Shown here: positions 6,908 through 7,640 of the stretch, one piece after another
How positions within the stretch are numbered: position 1 is the first letter of the stretch
Layout: each line of letters begins with the position of its first letter
Source: Lentisphaerota bacterium
Lineage (GTDB): Bacteria > Verrucomicrobiota > Kiritimatiellia > UBA8416 > JAFGIZ01
Length of the DNA: 7,640 nucleotides
Reading direction: 5' to 3'
Assembly: GCA_016929365.1 (NCBI GenBank)
Contig: JAFGIZ010000077.1
Coordinates: forward strand, 1-7,640
Program-made: the position numbers and the translations under genes
Notes under the pieces: model-generated
The model's database searches: none
Seen by the model: only the letters and a program-made list of their open reading frames with translations
Told to the model about the DNA's origin: nothing

Positions 6908-7640
6908 ATGAAAACAGGTTACGGCTTCGTGTTGTTCTGTGGCGCCGTTGCCGCGCTCTGTGCGGCGGCGCCGGCGGGACGGGCCGCCGGGATTACGCAG
7001 CGGTTCGAGGACGATTTTACGACCTACATGAATGAAGAGGACATTGTGACAAGTCCCGACTGGATACGGGTGCAGGCGTTTACGCTAACCGGCTATGCGG
7101 GATCGAGCGCATCCGTTTACGAGGCGGCTAGGGACGCCGTCCAATTCAACTCCGGGGCCGCGGGCCAGTCCGCCTGTCTCCATACGAACGAAAGCTGCGG
7201 GGACGGGGGGTTCCGGGTCGAAACGGGGATCATGCTGGTAAACGAAGATAAACGCGGCGGCCTGGTCTTCAACTGGACGCCCGCGTCCGACAGCGACACG
7301 GACGTCAGCGGCTACCTGTTCCAGTACATGCAGATTGCGGGCGCCGACAGCAACCTGGTTCGCCTGCTCAAGTACGATGCGGCGGACGAGGTTACGGACG
7401 GCCTGGCCCCCGAGCTGGACGGCTCGAAGGTGACGGAGGTTATGCCGTGGATAAAGCTCGAGGGATTTGCCGATATTGCCGAAGCGAATGCCAATACATG
7501 GATTACGCTGGCCGCGGAGTCCGACGGGGACGGCGGTTTCCGGCTTGATGTCCGCCAGAAGATCCACGGCTGGTCCACCAATATCACCGACACGGGTACG
7601 CCCCTGACCGGCGGGTACGTGGGATTCGGCACGCAGCGGG
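6908..7640 (+). CDS. Secreted lectin-like module protein, paralogue of the 856-2538 product (3' truncated by window edge)
   Basis: The frame opens at ATG 6908 and stays open to the right edge (244 full codons visible). Residues 1-27 form a signal peptide: MKTGYGFVLFCGAVAALCAA followed by PAGRAA and cleavage near AAG. The mature part opens with the strand RFEDDF and continues through a Cys pair (C90, C97), RGGLVFNWTP (W123), VSGYLFQYM, VRLLKY, GLAPEL, a WIKLEGF turn, WITLAAESDGDGGF and GGYVGFGTQR. These match, in the same order, the modules of the protein at 856-2538. It is therefore a paralogue with the same ConA/LamG-like fold, probably binding the same class of glycan. Whether it has a second module or a surface anchor lies beyond the window. 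It has its own promoter candidate and a strong ribosome binding site, so it may be expressed at a higher level than, or independently of, the upstream operon. Confidence 0.8.
   Translation, partial: MKTGYGFVLFCGAVAALCAAAPAGRAAGITQRFEDDFTTYMNEEDIVTSPDWIRVQAFTLTGYAGSSASVYEAARDAVQFNSGAAGQSACLHTNESCGDGGFRVETGIMLVNEDKRGGLVFNWTPASDSDTDVSGYLFQYMQIAGADSNLVRLLKYDAADEVTDGLAPELDGSKVTEVMPWIKLEGFADIAEANANTWITLAAESDGDGGFRLDVRQKIHGWSTNITDTGTPLTGGYVGFGTQR
6989..7640 (+). repeat. Lectin-like module, copy 3 (protein repeat, incomplete)
   Basis: This encodes residues 28-244 of the last gene. It matches copies 1 and 2 in landmark order and is closest to copy 1 in the central block (SGYLF, RLLKY, GLAP, GGY-x-G-x-x-TQR). 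It carries the Cys pair seen in copy 2. The closing FDNF strand is expected just past the window. Confidence 0.6.

Noticed and set aside
5776..7035. Overlapping + strand frame of 419 codons spanning the sulfatase and the start of the last gene
   Set aside because: It is low-complexity Arg/Ala-rich, crosses the promoter gap, and conflicts with the sulfatase and with the signal-peptide gene at 6908, both of which have strong family or positional support.
1..7640. CRISPR arrays, tRNA or rRNA genes, insertion sequences
   Set aside because: No short spaced DNA repeats, no tRNA-like cloverleaf sequences and no transposase motifs were seen. The only repeats are at the protein level.

Overview
The window is GC-rich, densely coded on the + strand, and reads as a carbohydrate-degradation locus. 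In order it holds the 3' part of a LacI/GalR-type regulator (to 854), a secreted protein made of two related lectin-like beta-sandwich modules (856-2538), a large secreted multi-domain glycoside hydrolase of the clan GH-A type (2535-5315), a type I (formylglycine-dependent) sulfatase (5321-6835), and the 5' part of a third secreted protein carrying another copy of the lectin-like module (6908 to the window end). I found no RNA genes, mobile elements or CRISPR arrays.

The first four genes are packed like an operon: 1 nt between genes 1 and 2, a 4-nt ATGA overlap between 2 and 3, and 5 nt between 3 and 4. The only real intergenic space is 72 nt before the fifth gene. It holds a good promoter candidate (TTGACT, 17 nt, GATTAT with an extended TGn) and an 8-bp perfect palindrome with a central CG (TAACGTTA) just beside the -10. 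That is the type of site LacI-family repressors bind, so the upstream regulator may control this promoter.

Working model (inference): the regulator senses a sugar released from a sulfated polysaccharide. The lectin-like proteins bind the glycan outside the cytoplasm, the GH cleaves it, and the sulfatase removes sulfate esters. The sulfatase has no signal peptide, so it probably acts on imported oligosaccharides or monosaccharides. No SusC/SusD pair or transporter is visible.

Lineage: high GC, a LacI regulator, a sulfatase, and CBM-plus-GH proteins ending their N-terminal module in a DALQLEPG-type strand together suggest the Planctomycetota-Verrucomicrobiota-Kiritimatiellota-Lentisphaerota group. 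This is an inference from gene style only; no phylogenetic marker is present.
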